A stretch of 64,000 nucleotides of DNA, taken from positions 1 to 64,000 of the forward strand of contig NZ_JAAVJI010000003.1 of assembly GCF_012033695.1 (NCBI RefSeq), given 5' to 3'. Below, one piece after another: positions 26,256 through 35,430 of the stretch. The first letter of the stretch is position 1, and every line of letters begins with the position of its first letter. The position numbers and the translations under genes are program-made. The notes under the pieces are model-generated. The model worked only from the letters and a program-made list of their open reading frames with translations. It ran no database searches and was not told where the DNA came from. This DNA is from Pseudomonas quercus. GTDB lineage: Bacteria > Pseudomonadota > Gammaproteobacteria > Pseudomonadales > Pseudomonadaceae.

Positions 26256-26451
26256 CACAGCAGGGGTGCCACGAGGCCGAAGAGTGGATGCTGAATCAAC
26301 TCCGGTTGAAAAAAACTGCGGACATGCCCGCTGCCACCATTGCGTTTGAAGCAAAAATACATCCAATTCGTTGAGTGATGGCAACGACACCGTGGGTGCC
26401 AAAACGCTGAGAGCAAACAACGTTTCCAGACTCCGCCCTTACCTCTGCATC

Positions 26452-26672
26452 TTACCTTTCAGCAGCGTGAAGCCAGGGGCAGTCGACTGGGCAGTAACTT
26501 GCTCCTTTCACTCGACTTCGCTGCTCTACCTCAGCTTTCAAAATCCATTCCCTAAACTGTTGCGCGTAACGATGGCTTGAGAGGCTTCTAGGCCTGACCA
26601 GGTAATAGCCCTTATTCCGTCGCATCGGGCGATTGAATGGCGTAAGCACCAGGCTCTGACTTCGAGTGGTCT
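26452..26672 (-). pseudogene. LysR (GcvA-like) 3' remnant
   Basis: Minus-strand frame reads [20 protein letters not shown] then SHRYAQQFREWILKAEVEQ, the typical end of a GcvA-type LysR effector domain (LVxPF...GYYLVxP...FRxWL). No DNA-binding part is present, so only the tail survives. Confidence 0.6.
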
Positions 26673-26693
26673 CTAGACCTGGAGGGATTCAAA

Positions 26694-27005
26694 ATGCGTG
26701 TCCCTCACGTCCCCACCAAATCAGGGCTAATGTTGGGATTAGGTGAGACGGATGATGAGGTCATCGAAGTTATGCACCGCCCAAGAGAGCATAACGTCGA
26801 TATGCTAACGTTAGGCCAATACCTTCGACCGTCACGAAACCACCTCCCTGCTCAGCGTTTTGTGCATCCGGATCAGTTCTCCAGGTTTGCCCTAATCGGT
26901 AGAAAGATGGGATTTCAGAATGTGGCATCCGGCCCGTCGGTTCGATCTTCCTACCACGCGGATTTGCAGGCAGGCAGTAAGCGTCCCCGCAACTCACCTT
27001 GCTAG
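26694..27005 (+). pseudogene. lipA: Lipoyl synthase C-terminal remnant
   Basis: The 103-codon frame matches the C-terminal third of Lip[45 protein letters not shown] and the end [15 protein letters not shown]. The radical-SAM CxxxCxxC part is absent, so it cannot function. Together with the LysR tail it marks a heavily rearranged zone between 26.1 and 27.0 kb. Confidence 0.75.
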
Positions 27006-27040
27006 TCTGCTCCCGCAAGTAGCTCCGCGATTCCATGGTG

Positions 27041-27274
27041 CTAATGTTTGGGCTTGGATTGTAGCAATCCGATTCTGTCTGACGCTGCGTAGCTGATGGA
27101 GTCGGTGAGCTGGGTCTGCATGTCGCGAAATTTGTCTTCAAGCGCCGGATAGCCACCAGCCTCGCGCAAGGCTCGAAGGACTTCGAGCATCTCGACAGCT
27201 TCTTCGATAGTCATCTGAATATCGCAGTACACGCTTTCACTAGTCACGGTCTCTGACCTCTTCAGTGGCGGCAT
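27041..27274 (-). CDS. Unknown 77-residue protein, last gene of MPE-HAD operon
   Basis: A 77-residue acidic, helical protein: ESVYCDIQMTIEEAVEMLEVL, then a second helix KFRDMQTQLTDSISYAASDR. No family recognised. Begins 54 bp after the HAD gene on the same strand and is probably co-transcribed. Confidence 0.5.
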   Translation of the reverse strand: MPPLKRSETVTSESVYCDIQMTIEEAVEMLEVLRALREAGGYPALEDKFRDMQTQLTDSISYAASDRIGLLQSKPKH

Positions 27275-27328
27275 TCCGGATAAGTCAGAGCGCCAAGTGG
27301 CTCCTAAACCTGAATGTGTCCAACGCTG

Positions 27329-27961
27329 CTACGATTCGCAAAGCACATGCCCGGCAAAAACCATCAAATCATTGATGCCCTCATCCTTCGATCTGTCGAG
27401 ATGTATTCCGGTGATACCTACCTCGCGCGGGCCGTGACAATCGCAGCGCAGCGAATCACCCACCATGATGACTCTGTTCTCACCAAATCCATTGTCGGAT
27501 TCGACGCCGATCATTTCGCAGGTTGCCTGATACATCCGTGGGTCTGGTTTAACCAGGCCAATTTCATAGCTAAACCCGAATGCATCCATGGTCGGAAATA
27601 ACGTTTTGACAGCGCGACCGTATGGGTACGCAAGGTTGCTGCAGACTGCAACCAGGCGACTGCGCTCCTGCAGCAATGCGACGGCCTCTAGGGCATCAGG
27701 GAATGCCTCGATGGAGCTGACTTCATCCTCAAGAATTTTCTCGATTTCAGCCAACCGAGAAGGATGAACGCTGATGCCCAAGTGATCAGCCGCTTCGGAC
27801 AACCCACCGTTAAACCTCATCAAGTTTTTTACATCGTCGGGGCTCGAACGACGTCCGTTCTTAAGCCCCTCTTTCAAAAGCTGTCTGTACGGATGTTTGC
27901 CAGGATTGATTTGCAAAATCGTCCCGAAAGCATCCAGAAGCACGGCCTTGTATCTCATCAT
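27329..27961 (-). CDS. HAD-superfamily hydrolase
   Basis: A 210-residue HAD phosphatase or dehalogenase-like enzyme. Motif I is LLDAFGTIL (nucleophile Asp near 10; second Asp replaced by Phe, as in haloacid-dehalogenase-type members), motif II is the S of VCSNLAYP, the lysine is in GLVKPDP, and motif IV is MVGDSLRCD. Substrate unknown. Follows the 140-residue protein by about 50 bp in the operon. Confidence 0.83.
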   Translation of the reverse strand: MMRYKAVLLDAFGTILQINPGKHPYRQLLKEGLKNGRRSSPDDVKNLMRFNGGLSEAADHLGISVHPSRLAEIEKILEDEVSSIEAFPDALEAVALLQERSRLVAVCSNLAYPYGRAVKTLFPTMDAFGFSYEIGLVKPDPRMYQATCEMIGVESDNGFGENRVIMVGDSLRCDCHGPREVGITGIHLDRSKDEGINDLMVFAGHVLCES

Positions 27962-28010
27962 CCGTCACCTTGTTTCGAGGCAGGAGATCGGGCCACTCAG
28001 AAACCAGACC

Positions 28011-28433
28011 TCAGGAAGTTTGCGTGAGACCACCAAAGCGCAACTGGGCCGCGCTCACCACGGTAGCGTCCGCCGCCTTCCTGAAACCTCGGCCCATGAG
28101 TATGTAAATGGTACCGGCGGTTTCGAATACTCCATCCTGGTTGTAGGACACTGCGAACCCAGACATGACGCTGTCCCCACTGCGAAGCCGATGGCTGCTA
28201 TCTATCTTGACGTGATGGGCATACATGATCATTGGAAGCATCGGCTTTGGAAGCGGCACAACTCCATCTGCGCTGACTACATCAAACAGTATCCAGCCTG
28301 AAACCGCGCACCAAGGCTTACCTGAAACCTGGAGCTTTTTCTCGATCGTCGAGGCGGCTAATGAAGAAGCGCCTGCCATGGAGTGACCTTCTAGAGAGAT
28401 CATTTCAAAGAACGGTAATAGCTCCATGGTCAT
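28011..28433 (-). CDS. Unknown 140-residue protein of the coupled operon
   Basis: Start at 28433 gives an ATGA overlap with the stop of the preceding gene. The protein begins MTMELLPFFEMISLEG and is mainly beta in appearance, with GKPWCAVSGWILFDVV and GTIYILMGRGFRKAAD near the end. No family assigned. Its C-terminal strand pattern loosely resembles that of the two small proteins encoded upstream. Confidence 0.65.
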   Translation of the reverse strand: MTMELLPFFEMISLEGHSMAGASSLAASTIEKKLQVSGKPWCAVSGWILFDVVSADGVVPLPKPMLPMIMYAHHVKIDSSHRLRSGDSVMSGFAVSYNQDGVFETAGTIYILMGRGFRKAADATVVSAAQLRFGGLTQTS

Positions 28434-28717
28434 TCTCCAGGCAGCGTCAGTAGGTTGCACGCCGGCGCAATCAGTACGTACGCACTGCCTGTGAGAGTTA
28501 TTGCCACAAGGTGATCGGCTATCTCGACAAACTCCAAGACATCGGACGTTCGTATCAAGCGACCATTTCGAAACCTATCCTTATTGTCAAAATAAACTCT
28601 GCCGACCAGGCTAAATCCCTCAATTTCAGGCTGGTGCAGAAAAGCCGTAATCGCACGGCCAAAATTGATCAGGGAGGCGTCTGATACCTCAATCGGCACA
28701 CGCTCATTTGATGCCAT
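28430..28717 (-). CDS. Unknown 95-residue protein of the coupled operon
   Basis: Starts MASNERVPIEV at 28717, 11 bp after the previous stop; an upstream ATG at 28771 would overlap the previous gene. Mixed alpha/beta with LVGRVYFDNKDRFRNGRL and a C-terminal VLEFVEIADHLVAITLTGSAYVL segment. Family unknown. Stop overlaps the next start. Confidence 0.65.
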   Translation of the reverse strand: MASNERVPIEVSDASLINFGRAITAFLHQPEIEGFSLVGRVYFDNKDRFRNGRLIRTSDVLEFVEIADHLVAITLTGSAYVLIAPACNLLTLPGE

Positions 28718-28728
28718 TGAATCAGCCT

Positions 28729-29019
28729 CTAGGAATGCTCTGTGACTATCACGTAGTGATCCTTGAGGCATTGACTGCGCACCAGCATGAATCCGTTCTT
28801 ATGCATCAAAACGGTAACAGGCGGGGTGGCAACCGTCATGCCATCGTTGATGACGCCTGAGCGGTCTAGGAACGCCTCGGCAGCGTACCGATTGCCTATT
28901 CGCGCTGCGCTACAAAGGTATGCGTCTACGCTGACACCCCAGTCAATGTTACTGGCCACTAACACCAACGGAGGAACCGCCGGAGGCTGAGCCAAGCGGA
29001 TAATCTGCTTATTGGTCAT
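28729..29019 (-). CDS. Unknown 96-residue protein of the coupled operon
   Basis: Start at 29019 overlaps the metallophosphoesterase stop (ATGA), which settles the start. Contains PPLVLVASNIDWGVSVDAYL and a C-terminal VTVLMHKNGFMLVRSQ plus DHYVIV, ending like the other small proteins in the cluster with a beta pair. No family recognised. Confidence 0.7.
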   Translation of the reverse strand: MTNKQIIRLAQPPAVPPLVLVASNIDWGVSVDAYLCSAARIGNRYAAEAFLDRSGVINDGMTVATPPVTVLMHKNGFMLVRSQCLKDHYVIVTEHS

Positions 29020-29750
29020 GAAGTGATCTCCACAATCTTGTGCGGGTCGAAACCCGTTTCTTCGTCGGGATACCCCCTTTGATTTGAAATCACCCGACAT
29101 TCGCCAAACATGGCATCGATGGATCGATGCGTATGGCCGAAAATCCACACGTTGGCTTTTTCCACCAAGGAATGCCAGCGATTGAAATAGGCCGCGCTGA
29201 CATGACCATCATGCTCATCGCCGGCGGCTTCTGGTATCGGGCAGTGATGACTCACTACGATCGTTGTCCCCTCGAAAGGAATGCTGAGCTCACGGTAAAA
29301 AAACTCACGAGTCGCCCGATTTTTTGCGATGACGTCAGCAGGGCGAAGGCGGCGATAATTGCTATCCGCCCTGATCATTTTGAAGTCGTTCATTACACTC
29401 GCGCACGTCATCGATGCTGCGACCACATCGCCCGTAGACGTGAAATCCGTCCACGCCGTACCGACCAAAAACCTGACATTGCCATGAACCCACGATTCGT
29501 TCTCCAACACATGAACATGAGGCGCTGCTGCAGCCTTCATCTTGCTCAAGGTGCGATCAAGGTGGCCTCGGTAAAGCTCGTGATTACCGCAGCAATAGAT
29601 GACCGGACAAGTGAACGTCTCATTCGCCCAGAGCACACCTCGGGCCTGCAGATCAATGTCTCCAGCGAGCACAACCAGGTCGACCACGTCGTTGGGTTTC
29701 GGAAACGGTGCGAACTCATTGTGCAAATCAGATAAAACCAGAATTTTCAT
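29016..29750 (-). CDS. Metallophosphoesterase, first gene of coupled operon
   Basis: A 244-residue calcineurin-like phosphoesterase with all five metal-binding blocks: LSDLHNE (residue 6 on), GDID, CGNHELY, VSHHCP and FGHTHRS. It could act on nucleotides, cyclic nucleotides or phosphoproteins. It heads a run of genes with ATGA overlaps and is divergent from an XRE regulator, so it is probably under that regulator. The coupling to three unknown small proteins and a HAD enzyme is what makes it notable. Confidence 0.88.
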   Translation of the reverse strand: MKILVLSDLHNEFAPFPKPNDVVDLVVLAGDIDLQARGVLWANETFTCPVIYCCGNHELYRGHLDRTLSKMKAAAAPHVHVLENESWVHGNVRFLVGTAWTDFTSTGDVVAASMTCASVMNDFKMIRADSNYRRLRPADVIAKNRATREFFYRELSIPFEGTTIVVSHHCPIPEAAGDEHDGHVSAAYFNRWHSLVEKANVWIFGHTHRSIDAMFGECRVISNQRGYPDEETGFDPHKIVEITS

Positions 29751-30034
29751 GACAACTCACGGGTGTGCTGCATAGCTTTTTGTGGCGCTGAGCAACGCTT
29801 GGTGATCAGAGCAGGGACAGCCACCAATGATCGGTTTATCGGTATATTGAACTGACCGCAAAGACGCTCCGCACACTACCCACACAAGGTTTTCGCGTTT
29901 GCTCCACCTATTGGAAAGGAACGCGCGCCTGTGCCATGGCAGGCCGATCCACAATGCCAGTCCCCTAGAAGCAACTATATACAGTGGAAGGGGACTAGGC
30001 AACATGGCTTTATCGTTGGCTTTGGGGAAGCTCC

Positions 30035-30511
30035 ATGAACCTTAGGCTCGCGATCGGCGCAGTACTTCGCACGCTTCGCAGTAAAGAAAAGCGAACCCGG
30101 GAGAGCCTCGCCGAGGCCAGCAGCCACACCTACCTTGCAAGATTGGAACACGGAAAATCAGGTATTACCGTCGAGAAGCTTGAGCTCATAAGCGAGACCT
30201 TCGGGATCAGTCCCCTTACATTTTTGACTCTCGCCGTGGCGACTAGTAAGGGAGCAACGACCGACAGCCTTCTGCGCCAAGCGCGCACCGAACTGGAAAA
30301 ATTCGAGGCCGACGGTGGGCTGGACGAGATCGCCAATCAGGTCAAAGACGGTGAGCTGGTCGCGCGGCTCCCCGGTAGGCAGATGGACTCGCAAAGGCTG
30401 GAGAACGTCCTCAAGTGCAAAGCCCAAGGGATGTCTCAGAAAATGACCGCTGAAACTTTGGGGATCAGCAAGCAGACCGTCAATAAGCTCTGGACGCGCG
30501 TCAATGAATGA
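30035..30511 (+). CDS. XRE-type regulator with second C-terminal HTH
   Basis: A 158-residue protein. Residues about 4-60 form a Cro/CI-type helix-turn-helix (LAIGAVLRTLRSKEKRTRES, then TYLARLEHGKSGITVEKLE). The C terminus has a second HTH (GMSQKMTAETLGISKQTVNK) like resolvase or sigma-type recognition helices. It is divergent from the metallophosphoesterase operon across 284 bp that contain no other gene. A palindrome lies just downstream at 30544. Confidence 0.85.
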   Translation: MNLRLAIGAVLRTLRSKEKRTRESLAEASSHTYLARLEHGKSGITVEKLELISETFGISPLTFLTLAVATSKGATTDSLLRQARTELEKFEADGGLDEIANQVKDGELVARLPGRQMDSQRLENVLKCKAQGMSQKMTAETLGISKQTVNKLWTRVNE

Positions 30512-30543
30512 TCCGCTGTGCCTGTATCACCTATCCCCACCTA

Positions 30544-30561
30544 GGTAATCCGTATATTACC
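30544..30561. promoter_or_regulatory. 18-bp palindrome between XRE and DUF4209-like genes
   Basis: GGTAAT-N6-ATTACC, 33 bp after the XRE stop and about 96 bp before the next start. The symmetry suits an XRE dimer operator, suggesting the regulator also controls the downstream gene. Confidence 0.4.
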
Positions 30562-30656
30562 AATCCTCAGTTCGGTCAGGGATTGCTCAAACCTGCCCCG
30601 CCTTTCGTCATAGCAGAGCCGTGTGTCTGAGGCACATAAGGTAGGAGTAAATAAGA

Positions 30657-32612
30657 GTGAAGGCCACAGACCAACCAAGTACGACTCATCAAGCTGACCC
30701 CGGAATCAACGACCCACAATTGCAAGAGACAGCTGCAGAGCCTGACGCAGCTGGCGACAGCGCGCCTAATCGCTTTGAATTGGAACGGGCGTCGATCGAG
30801 GACTTTCAGCAAACGAAAATCACCCACCTGCTGGAAACCATCGATACGCTCGAATTTTACTCGCTCGACACCCAGTTCAGTGTTCTATCCAAGCAGGCCC
30901 TTGCCGAAGATCAGCGTGGAGCGTATCGGGCTTATCGAGTGCTGATGGTGGTGTGCTCATACCATTTTTCCGTTGATCGCCAGGATGCTTTCGGGCCGAG
31001 GTTGACCAGGGACGGAATGCGCACTCCTGTTCCCGCAGACATCGCCGGTGAGCAAAGCCACGTGCTCGCCGCTATTGCGGAGAATATCGATCATCCACTC
31101 ATACGAGCGCGGGTTGCTGATATAGCGTGGTACAACCACAAGAGCCTCCACAAATGCGCCAGCTTATCCATCGAGGCGTATTGCCAGGCAATCGAGTTTT
31201 ATCTCGACGATAAGCTCTCGTTCAGCTACGAGCCGCCCTCCGGCTTGTCTTCCAAAATCGTAGATCTGCTCCACCGCGTTTTTCATATTATCTCCAGCAC
31301 CGGAAAGCGGAGAACTCCACCTGAAATTGCTGTGGCCTTATGGAAGCGCTTGTACGCCCAAGCGGATGAGCTGCAATGCTACTCGTCGTTCGATCGACTT
31401 GCTCGCCTAGGGCAGGCCTTCAGCCTTATTGAATGGACGCGGGTGGCACAGGACGCGGAGAGGTCGGCAAACAACTCAGAAGCAAATGACTATGCGATGG
31501 CGGTCAAAGTGCTATGGGATCTAGCCGCGCAGGCCCACCAGCTGTCCAAAGATCAAGAGGGCTTCAAACGCTGCAAGCTCAAGTCGATAGGACAGACCCT
31601 TAAAATGGGAGAAGGAGTGAACAGCTTCCTGGCCAAAGCGAGCTGGACGCGGGATGCCATCCGGGAGCTTCGGTCAATCCCGGGAATGCAAAAAGAGCTG
31701 GAAACCCTGAAGGCCGATCTGCTGGAGCAGCAAGCACAGGCCGCTCATGAGTTTTCATCATTTCTAACACCCATGGATCTGAGCGAAGAGCGCCAGGGAA
31801 CCATCGATATCTTCCGCAACCTGACGCTTCCAAACTTCTTTTACAGGCTTGCCCATGTTTGCAGTGTGCCGCAGAAAATGGCGTTGCATACAGACATCAT
31901 CAAAGATCGCAGCGATTCGTTCCTGTCCGACCTGTTCAGTGGGCGTATATACACGGATGTCTTAGGTCGCGTGGTCAACCAAGCGCCTGTCGTTAACCTA
32001 AACGAGACGCCTCCGCCCGAGTGGTATGCGCATGAAAGCCTGATCCCTCTGGATATCCACTACCAAATGGCAGTCGAAAGCCGAATTAAACCTGCTGCTC
32101 AGACATTGCTGACAAATTTCGCTGTCGACGATCGCCATCTGATGGTGATCACCACGGCCAGCCATTTTGTTTGCCCAGGTTTTGAACACATCTATGCCTT
32201 GGGGCTCGCGCGCTTTCTCCAAGGCGACATGATGTCTGCGTGTCACCTGCTATTCCCTCAGCTGGAAAACTCTCTGCGCCACGTGCTTAGCGACTCAGGT
32301 TTCGATACGTCGAAACTCGATGAAGAGATGCTGCAAGAAGACAGGTCGATCAGTGGGCTGTTGAAGAATCGACGCGATGAGCTGGAGTCGGTTTTTGGTG
32401 TGGATCTGATCTACACCATTGATCTCCTCTTCAATTTCAAGGGCGGGCCATGCCTGCGCCACGAACTGGCGCATGGAAAGTTGGCCTCTGGCAACTGCTA
32501 CCATCATTCGAGTATCTACGCATGCTGGTTGATGTACTACCTTGCTTGCCTGCCACTACTCGCACATTGGAGAACCCATGTCGCACCACAGCTGGAGGAG
32601 ATAGCGCTCTGA
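30657..32612 (+). CDS. DUF4209-like large cytoplasmic protein
   Basis: A 651-residue soluble helical protein starting at GTG 30657. The C-terminal region has a DUF4209-like pattern: LFPQLENSLRHVLSDSG, then LLFNFKGGPCLRHELAHGKL with an arginine/histidine pair in RHELAHG that resembles the RxxxxH motif of HEPN nucleases. Function unknown; HEPN-type domains are common in toxins and anti-phage proteins. Same strand as the XRE gene, 145 bp away. Confidence 0.55.
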   Translation: MKATDQPSTTHQADPGINDPQLQETAAEPDAAGDSAPNRFELERASIEDFQQTKITHLLETIDTLEFYSLDTQFSVLSKQALAEDQRGAYRAYRVLMVVCSYHFSVDRQDAFGPRLTRDGMRTPVPADIAGEQSHVLAAIAENIDHPLIRARVADIAWYNHKSLHKCASLSIEAYCQAIEFYLDDKLSFSYEPPSGLSSKIVDLLHRVFHIISSTGKRRTPPEIAVALWKRLYAQADELQCYSSFDRLARLGQAFSLIEWTRVAQDAERSANNSEANDYAMAVKVLWDLAAQAHQLSKDQEGFKRCKLKSIGQTLKMGEGVNSFLAKASWTRDAIRELRSIPGMQKELETLKADLLEQQAQAAHEFSSFLTPMDLSEERQGTIDIFRNLTLPNFFYRLAHVCSVPQKMALHTDIIKDRSDSFLSDLFSGRIYTDVLGRVVNQAPVVNLNETPPPEWYAHESLIPLDIHYQMAVESRIKPAAQTLLTNFAVDDRHLMVITTASHFVCPGFEHIYALGLARFLQGDMMSACHLLFPQLENSLRHVLSDSGFDTSKLDEEMLQEDRSISGLLKNRRDELESVFGVDLIYTIDLLFNFKGGPCLRHELAHGKLASGNCYHHSSIYACWLMYYLACLPLLAHWRTHVAPQLEEIAL

Positions 32613-32787
32613 ACCTTCCTGCAAAAGCACTGCTGGATGTGCCTGGAATTTACAAGCGATGCCAAGCTCCGTCAGATAGCTACTCTACATCTGGAGGAAT
32701 CGACCTCCATCGGCAGACTCTGATATGCCAGGCCGCTGGAGGACTTTAGCTACTAGAGTTGTGCAGCCGGAGTCAGCAACGGAGAAA

Positions 32788-33054
32788 ATGCAGCTTATGA
32801 ATCCATCGTTTGAGGAGCTACTTACGATCGCCACCCAATGGAAAGAGCGTCACAAAGAATGCCTGGGCGGCGTTGTACTGTTTTGGGATGGCGAGGCGTA
32901 CGCTTGGAAGGACTCCCTGCGGGACGCAGGACATGAGCGACCAGGCGTGCACGCGATTGACGAAGCGGGTAACGTATTTATCGCAGAAGGCGGCGATGAC
33001 TATAACGGTGCTAAATGCTGGGTTGTCGTTGACAAGGCTATACATCAGCGTTGA
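32788..33054 (+). CDS. Unknown 88-residue protein
   Basis: Start at the ATG at 32788 after CGGAGAAA. Contains LGGVVLFWDGEAYAWKDSLR and VHAIDEAGNVFIAEGG, the look of a small single-domain protein. The family resembles hypothetical genes common on pseudomonad islands. No function inferred. Confidence 0.6.
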   Translation: MQLMNPSFEELLTIATQWKERHKECLGGVVLFWDGEAYAWKDSLRDAGHERPGVHAIDEAGNVFIAEGGDDYNGAKCWVVVDKAIHQR

Positions 33055-33632
33055 TGAGCTTCGGGGCGTCTGGCACACCCAAGGGAGGTTGCCTTTGCAG
33101 TTTTGATCCGTCCCCTAGGACAATGGAAGCCAAGCCGCGCTTCCGCACTGGGGCAGTTTTAACACTGCAACTGAAGGTTGAGAGCGCTCTTGAGCCCTCC
33201 TGAATACCTCACTCTGCGGGCTCGGACAATCAGGGCACCGGGCGCAATCCGCGCGTGGAAGGATCGAGCACCTATCTCACCGACTCGCACCCGAAGTTAT
33301 GCTAATAGCAATCTGATGTGGAGCCGCAATTCCGTCCTCAAGCGGTAGACCGAGGATCGTGCCCTCTCGGCTGTGCCTTCGCCGGGGCGGCCCGCGATAC
33401 CCGTAACAACTTTGGCGCCCAAGCCGGCGCGCAGTTGCAGAAGCCGCTTGAAATCATGAACCGTACGGCAAGTTTTTTGACTGTCCCGGTAGGAGCGTGC
33501 GCCTAGGCCTTGCTTGATGCGACACGTCAAAATGCCGCGCGATGCTACTTCGTGACCGAGTGAATCGCTTGTTGATGTGTTTGGCCGGAGGCTAGCTAGA
33601 CTGAGTTCTTTGACTTCAGACAGGACGACGAA
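33055..33632. other. 578-bp interval without a supported gene
   Basis: Both strands hold only short frames without family resemblance. No repeat, tRNA or IS end was recognised. Confidence 0.5.
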
Positions 33633-34055
33633 ATGACCGAGTCACCGTACGTTACCCATCGCGAGACCCTACTCGAAGGCAAGTACGGCACCGCCTATCT
33701 GCTCCAACAGTTCATCCTCCATCAATACGATGCTTCTAGGTACTCGTTCGAAATTGATAACCATCGAGGGGGATTCGACAGCCGACACTTTCAGATGTAC
33801 CAGGATATGAAGCAGTGGTTCTGGGAACATGGTCGAACGTCCGATGGCTTTGAAGAGCTTGCTGAGACCATCCAAGCTAGATGGGTTCGCCAGGCCGAAG
33901 CCAACCGGGATGAGCTTCTGCAGCTCAGGGAAATGCGTCCTGAAGACTACCCGCACGACAATGGGGCTGATCAACTGGAATCATACAAATCGGCCATCGC
34001 GATTTGCGAGATGCACCATCAAAGATTCGTCGAGAAGGGGTTTCTCGATGAGTGA
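33633..34055 (+). CDS. Unknown 140-residue protein next to Mrr nuclease
   Basis: A 140-residue helical, charged protein (YGTAYLLQQFILHQYDASRY, WFWEHGRTSDGFEELAETIQ). Start MTESPYV at 33633. No family recognised. Its stop lies 155 bp before the chosen start of the Mrr-type gene, and the nuclease frame actually stays open across this gap. Confidence 0.65.
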   Translation: MTESPYVTHRETLLEGKYGTAYLLQQFILHQYDASRYSFEIDNHRGGFDSRHFQMYQDMKQWFWEHGRTSDGFEELAETIQARWVRQAEANRDELLQLREMRPEDYPHDNGADQLESYKSAIAICEMHHQRFVEKGFLDE

Positions 34056-34210
34056 GCATCGCGAAAAGGCAGCGTGGACGCCGGCATAGCACTGAGCTAT
34101 CTTTCAGCATCGCACGATCTAGGCATCGGGCTGTTCACGGGCTGGCGATAGCTCATCAGGACTGCCCTTCCCTTCGTTTTCATATCGCACTCTGCTCAGA
34201 ACGGACTCCC

Positions 34211-35386
34211 ATGATTTATCAATGCAACGGATGCAACAGAACCACATTTGAAACCGCCTGCCCGTGGTGCAACAGCTCCCAGTTGTCCCCCTCGTCAGAA
34301 CTGCGAGCTCAGCATCTGACGCCTCTTGACCCATCCTTCTACCCCGACTTCCAGTACCAGTCCAAAGGACTCATCAAGGACTTTTTGGGCAAGAAAAAGG
34401 AGCAGGCTCAGCTGAATGACCTGCTCAACAACGTGCTGAGGAAATACGCGCAGCTCAAGCAACCGTACTTCACAAACTTTATCCATACGACCCGAGAAGC
34501 CACGTCTGGAGCTACAGATGTCGGCGTGCCTGGCCCGAGGATGGATGGTGCGTACACAGAGCGTGAGCTGTTTCGAGAAGTGCTGATCCGTAAAGGCTTT
34601 GATGAGCTTGAGGGCTTGCCATCGCTGCTGGATAAGCTGCTGCTGACAACCGCATTCAACTCGACTTATGCAGGCTTCTCAAGAGAGCTCAGCCGACACA
34701 TCAGGGCCGACCTCAATGAAACCCTCCGGTCGTGGATCGACGAGGCAGGAACGACATTTCGCTCAGACCTGGCCCTCTTCTACTACTACCTGTGGGAGAA
34801 CGATATTTCCTATCCAGGCATGCAATTCAATCCCCAGGCGAACGCGTCGGCAGGCGCTGCACTGATGACCCTGCCAGCATTTCGCAGCGGGCTCAGCCTG
34901 TGCGAGGCCATCTACTTCGACATATTGGTTGAACGTCTCGGTAGCCAGCTTGAGCACTTCAATCCGAATCGGTTTATCACCATGTACCTCGTGGACGCGA
35001 TGGACGGTTTTCAGTTCGAGGCGTTCCTGGTCGAGATCTTCCAAACCATTGGTTTCGACGTAAAAGAAACCAAGAAGACCGCCGACCAAGGTGCTGATCT
35101 GTTTGTGAGTCGGTTCGGTAAAAACATGGTCATCCAGGCGAAGAACTACACGGGATCTGTGGGGAACGCTGCAGTGCAGCAGGCGATCTCGGCAAAGGCC
35201 TTCTATGGTTGCGACGAAGCGATGGTGGTCACCAATTCGTACTACACCAAGTCGGCCAAAGAGCTCGCCACCTCAGCAGGTGTGAGGCTCGTTGATCGGG
35301 AAGGACTGCAGAGCTATCTCGACGATTACAATCAGAAGCTGATTGAGGTTTTCCAGGCTGAGGTAGAAGAAGAGCAGGCTCTCTAG
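34211..35386 (+). CDS. Mrr-family restriction endonuclease with zinc ribbon
   Basis: A 391-residue protein. It opens with a zinc-ribbon MIYQCNGCNRTTFETACPWC (CxxC...CxxC) and ends with a restriction_endonuclease (Mrr_cat) domain: FEAFLVEIFQTIGFDVKETK, GADLFVSRFGKNMVIQAKNY (D...QAK catalytic core at about 294-311) and VVTNSYYTKSAKELA. Mrr-like enzymes cut modified or foreign DNA. The frame is open from a GTG at 34052, but those first 53 residues are Arg/Ser-rich without family resemblance, so the ATG at 34211 is preferred. Confidence 0.8.
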   Translation: MIYQCNGCNRTTFETACPWCNSSQLSPSSELRAQHLTPLDPSFYPDFQYQSKGLIKDFLGKKKEQAQLNDLLNNVLRKYAQLKQPYFTNFIHTTREATSGATDVGVPGPRMDGAYTERELFREVLIRKGFDELEGLPSLLDKLLLTTAFNSTYAGFSRELSRHIRADLNETLRSWIDEAGTTFRSDLALFYYYLWENDISYPGMQFNPQANASAGAALMTLPAFRSGLSLCEAIYFDILVERLGSQLEHFNPNRFITMYLVDAMDGFQFEAFLVEIFQTIGFDVKETKKTADQGADLFVSRFGKNMVIQAKNYTGSVGNAAVQQAISAKAFYGCDEAMVVTNSYYTKSAKELATSAGVRLVDREGLQSYLDDYNQKLIEVFQAEVEEEQAL

Positions 35387-35430
35387 GCTCCAGAGGCCGG
35401 CGGCATTATGTAAGGTGTAAGTCGCATCCC

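Noticed and set aside
29757..30005. 82-codon minus-strand ORF between the phosphoesterase and XRE genes
   Set aside because: Occupies the divergent promoter region and has no family resemblance or ribosome site.
34052..34210. Upstream 53-codon extension of the Mrr nuclease
   Set aside because: Arg/Ser-rich with no homology pattern; the zinc ribbon begins at the ATG at 34211.
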